Shown piece by piece: positions 5,758 to 7,061 of a stretch of DNA of 7,061 bases (its first letter is position 1; each line of letters begins with the position of its first letter). A model generated the notes under the pieces. It made no database searches. It worked only from the letters and a program-made list of their open reading frames with translations, and had not been told where the DNA came from. Origin of the DNA: Methanobacteriota archaeon (GTDB taxonomy: Archaea > Thermoplasmatota > Poseidoniia > Poseidoniales > Poseidoniaceae); contig PBTA01000027.1 in the NCBI GenBank assembly GCA_002726395.1, positions 1-7,061 of the forward strand. The letters run 5' to 3'. The translations under genes were made by a program, and so were the position numbers.

Positions 5758-6120
5758 TTAACTGAAAAAGGTTAATGAAAATACAATAAGACCTATCAGC
5801 AATGGTACCTTTATGATCGTCAACCAACTAGTGCCCGTACTAGAGTCATTTTCTTCGTGGTTATTCTTAGAAAAAAACTTAAACAAATTAGTGATAAGAA
5901 AGACAATCATTGCTAATATGAATATTGCAAGACCCCAACCAACCCATGCTATAACTTCCCAACCATTTGGTGCCAAACTAGGAAACATTGCTGGAGCAAA
6001 AGTCACGATAATTGAAGTTGCTAACAGGAACAAACCGAAATAGTTCAGGCGAGTGTAAACTTTTTCCTTTGAATTATCCACTTTACTATCAGGTGCTGCT
6101 TCCACTTCATTCAACTCCAA
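5758..6120 (-). CDS. Small three-TM membrane protein
   Basis: The protein is 120 residues from the TTG at 6120. An acidic N-terminus (ELNEVEAAPDSKVDNSKEK) precedes three hydrophobic segments at about 27-47, 55-80 and 99-118. A Lys/Asn/Glu-rich loop (KFFSKNNHEENDSSTG) lies before the last helix. The TTG at 6129 directly abuts AGGAG, whereas the TTG at 6120 lies 9 nt from it. The C10 gene shows the same AGGAG, 9 nt, TTG arrangement, so I chose 6120. The third helix and the sequence before it resemble the 46-residue C9 protein (ENDSSTG...LLIGLIVFSLTFF compared with ENSESDVG...MLIGLIVFALDFV). The gene is alone between S8 and S9. Function unknown. Confidence 0.72.
   Translation of the reverse strand: MELNEVEAAPDSKVDNSKEKVYTRLNYFGLFLLATSIIVTFAPAMFPSLAPNGWEVIAWVGWGLAIFILAMIVFLITNLFKFFSKNNHEENDSSTGTSWLTIIKVPLLIGLIVFSLTFFS
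5779..5801 (+). repeat. 23-bp block shared by cassettes C8 and C9, copy 1
   Basis: AAATACAATAAGACCTATCA plus GCA is identical at 5779-5801 and 6217-6239. On the minus strand it encodes the last TM helix of both genes (LIGLIVF). Similarity extends on both sides at lower identity, so the genes share ancestry in this part. Confidence 0.75.
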
Positions 6121-6129
6121 GAATAACAA

Positions 6130-6134
6130 CTCCT
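6130..6134 (-). promoter_or_regulatory. Ribosome binding site of the C8 gene
   Basis: On the minus strand, AGGAG is followed by TTGTTATTC and then the TTG at 6120. The block TAGGAGTTGT is identical to the one before the C10 start. Confidence 0.5.
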
Positions 6135-6160
6135 AAGTCGTCTTTGTGGTTGAACAGACT

Positions 6161-6190
6161 TAGTATTGTTCCCGACAATTCTTGTGAGTT
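6161..6190 (+). repeat. Cassette boundary site S9, extended form
   Basis: The core CTTGTGAGTT is at 6181-6190. The 30-bp block matches S7 apart from A to G in the hairpin and C to T just before the core. ATTGTTCCCGACAAT keeps a 5-bp inverted repeat plus a possible G-T pair. Confidence 0.8.
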
Positions 6191-6195
6191 TGTAG

Positions 6196-6336
6196 CTAAG
6201 TAACAAAGTCTAATGCAAATACAATAAGACCTATCAGCATGGATCCATATATCGCAATCAACCAAATAATGCCTACATCTGATTCGGAATTCTCGTCTGT
6301 ATCTTTCACGCCAGTGAGATCATCTTTTCCTGACAC
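6196..6336 (-). CDS. 46-residue single-TM protein related to the C8 protein
   Basis: The frame begins with GTG at 6336: VSGKDDLTGVKDTDENSESD. One TM helix follows at about 21-42 (VGIIWLIAIYGSMLIGLIVF), then ALDFVT. A short acidic cytoplasmic segment plus one membrane helix is the whole protein. It aligns with the last third of the C8 protein and shares 23 identical nucleotides with that gene, so it is either a truncated paralogue or a related stand-alone microprotein. It fills its 176-bp cassette almost completely, with the stop 5 bp from S9. No ATG is available in this frame. An ATG at 6346, in another frame, leads to a stop after eight codons. No Shine-Dalgarno sequence is visible, and GAATAGTAT about 20-26 nt upstream is a weak TATA candidate. 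Confidence 0.55.
   Translation of the reverse strand: MSGKDDLTGVKDTDENSESDVGIIWLIAIYGSMLIGLIVFALDFVT
6217..6239 (+). repeat. 23-bp block shared by cassettes C8 and C9, copy 2
   Basis: This is the second copy of the block at 5779-5801. It lies inside the C9 microprotein gene and encodes its membrane helix. Confidence 0.75.
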
Positions 6337-6362
6337 ATCTCGCCATATGCTTGATACTATTC

Positions 6363-6376
6363 AATCCTTGTGAGTC
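6363..6376 (+). repeat. Cassette boundary site S10
   Basis: AATCCTTGTGAGTC, with one mismatch at the last base. It lies between the divergent genes C9 (minus) and C10 (plus). Confidence 0.75.
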
Positions 6377-6383
6377 GAGAGAG

Positions 6384-6390
6384 ATTATAT
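6384..6390 (+). promoter_or_regulatory. Candidate TATA box of the C10 gene
   Basis: ATTATAT lies 8 bp inside the cassette. A transcript starting about 26 nt downstream would begin near 6412, just before the AGGAG at 6418, giving a short leader. Confidence 0.4.
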
Positions 6391-6417
6391 CTATAGCAAT
6401 AACAGGGTTATCATCAT

Positions 6418-6422
6418 AGGAG
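6418..6422 (+). promoter_or_regulatory. Ribosome binding site of the C10 gene
   Basis: AGGAG is followed by nine bases (TTGTAGATT) and the TTG at 6432. The C8 gene has the same motif and spacing, which supports TTG starts for both. Confidence 0.5.
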
Positions 6423-6431
6423 TTGTAGATT

Positions 6432-6665
6432 TTGACGGGTGAAGACAACCTAACATCATTATTAAACGAATTTGAGGATGAATATTTTGAACCACCTTCA
6501 GAATTAAATAAAGAACGTGTATATTTATTTTTAGTTAAGTTGGTTATTTGGTTGGCCATCGTGTTCGTCATATTGGCCTTGGCATATCTCGTCGTATTGG
6601 AACTAACACGGGGTTCTGTTCATGGTTCAGGCTGTTGGGGCTTCCCTGGCGAAGACTGCTCCTGA
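6432..6665 (+). CDS. Small single-TM protein with Cys-containing C-terminal tail
   Basis: The protein is 77 residues from a TTG start. The N-terminus is acidic (EFEDEYFEPPSELNKER, residues 13-29). One strongly hydrophobic helix lies at about 31-57, followed by a short Gly-rich tail (GSVHGSGCWGFPGEDC) with cysteines at 68 and 76. By the positive-inside rule the orientation is ambiguous: KER lies before the helix and R60 after it. If the tail is outside, the two cysteines could form a disulfide. The start is supported by AGGAG at 9 nt. The gene is the sole occupant of the interval between S10 and S11, with its stop about 30 bp before S11. No family is recognised. Confidence 0.7.
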   Translation: MTGEDNLTSLLNEFEDEYFEPPSELNKERVYLFLVKLVIWLAIVFVILALAYLVVLELTRGSVHGSGCWGFPGEDCS

Positions 6666-6695
6666 ATCAAACCTACAAATCGCTGCTTAACATAA

Positions 6696-6709
6696 AATCC
6701 TTGTGAGTT
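6696..6709 (+). repeat. Cassette boundary site S11
   Basis: AATCCTTGTGAGTT, the full consensus. The minus-strand hydrolase gene ends in tandem TAA stops, one at 6711-6713 and the next overlapping the final T of the site. Confidence 0.8.
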
Positions 6710-6710
6710 A

Positions 6711-7061
6711 TTAGACTGTAAAGAAATCGATTAGCAATTTATTGACTTCTAAATGAGCATCTTGTTGAACCCAGTGTGAGGCGTCGAGATACTCGAGGCG
6801 GCAATTCGGTACGTCTTCACTGCTTGGCTGGGCAAGTCGAATACCTAGATAGCGGTCTTTTCTCCCCCATATCACTAGAGTCTTAGCATTGATTACCCTA
6901 ATTGATTTTCTGGTAGAAAACGGAGATCTCAGTGCTGCACGATAGTAGTTTATTGGACCGCGTAAGGACTTACGATTATTGAACACTGTTGAATAAGCCT
7001 CAATATCGCTATCGCTTAGTTTTCCTTGATTGACGTAATGCTTAGTGGCGATTTTTCGCAT
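6711..7061 (-). CDS. Alpha/beta hydrolase, epoxide-hydrolase type, C-terminal part (runs off the right edge)
   Basis: The visible 116 residues are the C-terminal end of an alpha/beta hydrolase. RGPINYYRAALR (34-45) matches the cap region, with its conserved tyrosine, of epoxide hydrolase and haloalkane dehalogenase relatives. TLVIWGRKDRYL (61-72) carries the strand and the likely catalytic acid D69. LDASHWVQQD (92-101) holds the likely catalytic His96. The nucleophile elbow lies beyond the window. Family members are usually around 290-320 residues, so about 60% is missing, and the Met at 7061 is probably internal. Such enzymes open epoxides or cleave related substrates in the cytoplasm; the substrate cannot be told from this part. 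The stop codon directly abuts S11, as in other minus-strand cassette genes, so this may be another cassette. It may instead be the chromosomal right flank. Confidence 0.8.
   Translation of the reverse strand: MRKIATKHYVNQGKLSDSDIEAYSTVFNNRKSLRGPINYYRAALRSPFSTRKSIRVINAKTLVIWGRKDRYLGIRLAQPSSEDVPNCRLEYLDASHWVQQDAHLEVNKLLIDFFTV

Larger units (their letters stand above)
186..6709 (+). mobile_element. Putative gene-cassette array bounded by directional CTTGTGAGTT sites
   Basis: Eleven copies of a short motif (core CTTGTGAGTT, fuller form AATCCTTGTGAGTT) divide this stretch into ten intervals of roughly 190 to 1830 bp. Each interval contains essentially one gene. All copies are on the plus strand, whereas about half of the genes are on the minus strand. 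A terminator or promoter motif would be expected to follow gene direction, so this arrangement argues against both. Homology between the duplicated units C1 and C5 begins and ends inside the motif, as expected if the motif is where units are joined. The array is AT-richer than the Nudix gene on its left. No recombinase or transposase is encoded here, so the mechanism is inferred. Alternatives are a strand-biased chromosomal motif or an RNA-processing signal. Confidence 0.6.

Noticed and set aside
5813..6203. Plus-strand ORFs of 76 and 63 codons over C8 and site S9
   Set aside because: They are antisense to a frame with three good TM helices and an SD-supported start. One crosses a cassette site.
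6320..6571. Minus-strand 83-codon ORF across S10
   Set aside because: It spans a cassette boundary and overlaps the better-supported C9 and C10 genes.
183..6709. Classical integron attC/attI sites
   Set aside because: The sites lack the GTTRRRY and RYYYAAC cores and the long imperfect palindromes of attC. What follows GAGTT varies (CAG, CTT, GTT, ATT, GAT, TGT). No IntI-like integrase is in the window.
183..6709. CRISPR array
   Set aside because: The repeats are too short, and the spacing varies from about 190 to 1830 bp with genes between them.
1282..6709. Motif as a transcription terminator, promoter or Shine-Dalgarno element
   Set aside because: The motif stays on one strand regardless of gene direction, occurs at both 5' and 3' ends of genes, and is read through by the C3 frame.
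1..7061. tRNA, rRNA or insertion-sequence genes
   Set aside because: I saw no cloverleaf with a T-loop motif, no rRNA-like segment, and no transposase or terminal inverted repeats.

Overview
The window looks like a piece of an archaeal genome. The best guess is a marine euryarchaeon of the Poseidoniales (Marine Group II) type. Reasons are: TATA-like boxes about 26-27 nt upstream of several start codons, which fits leaderless transcription; many small zinc-ribbon plus transmembrane proteins; and occasional TTG starts behind AGGAG. This is an inference from style, not from a marker gene.

Layout. The left edge (1-156, minus) is the N-terminus of a Nudix hydrolase in visibly more GC-rich DNA. 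From about 186 to 6709 the window is an array of ten short AT-richer segments. Each is bounded by one copy of a 10-14 bp motif, consensus AATCCTTGTGAGTT (core CTTGTGAGTT). There are eleven sites, here called S1 to S11, at 188, 1286, 3114, 3444, 3828, 4932, 5381, 5737, 6181, 6367 and 6700. Eight cores are exact and three are degenerate. All lie on the plus strand, although the genes between them point both ways. Each interval holds essentially one gene: C1 zinc-ribbon membrane protein (+); C2 large multi-pass membrane protein (-); C3 small unknown protein (+); C4 ambiguous small ORF (probably +); C5 paralogue of C1 (+); C6 two-TM protein (-); C7 zinc-ribbon single-TM protein (-); C8 three-TM protein (-); C9 46-residue single-TM protein (-), related to the C-terminus of C8; C10 77-residue single-TM protein (+). 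The right edge (6711 onward, minus) is the C-terminal part of an alpha/beta hydrolase of epoxide-hydrolase type. It is either a further cassette or the right flank.

The main result is that this resembles a gene-cassette array built by site-specific recombination at a short directional site, analogous to an integron but without recognisable attC sites. The strongest evidence is the C1/C5 pair. The two units are about 75% identical in protein and about 80% in non-coding leader. Their homology starts inside the left site (GTGAG) and stops inside the right site (CCTTGTGAG), so the motif marks the unit boundary. C8 and C9 are a second related pair. No recombinase is encoded in this window. The cargo is mostly small membrane proteins of unknown role, several with cytoplasmic zinc ribbons. 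No shared function can be demonstrated from the sequence.
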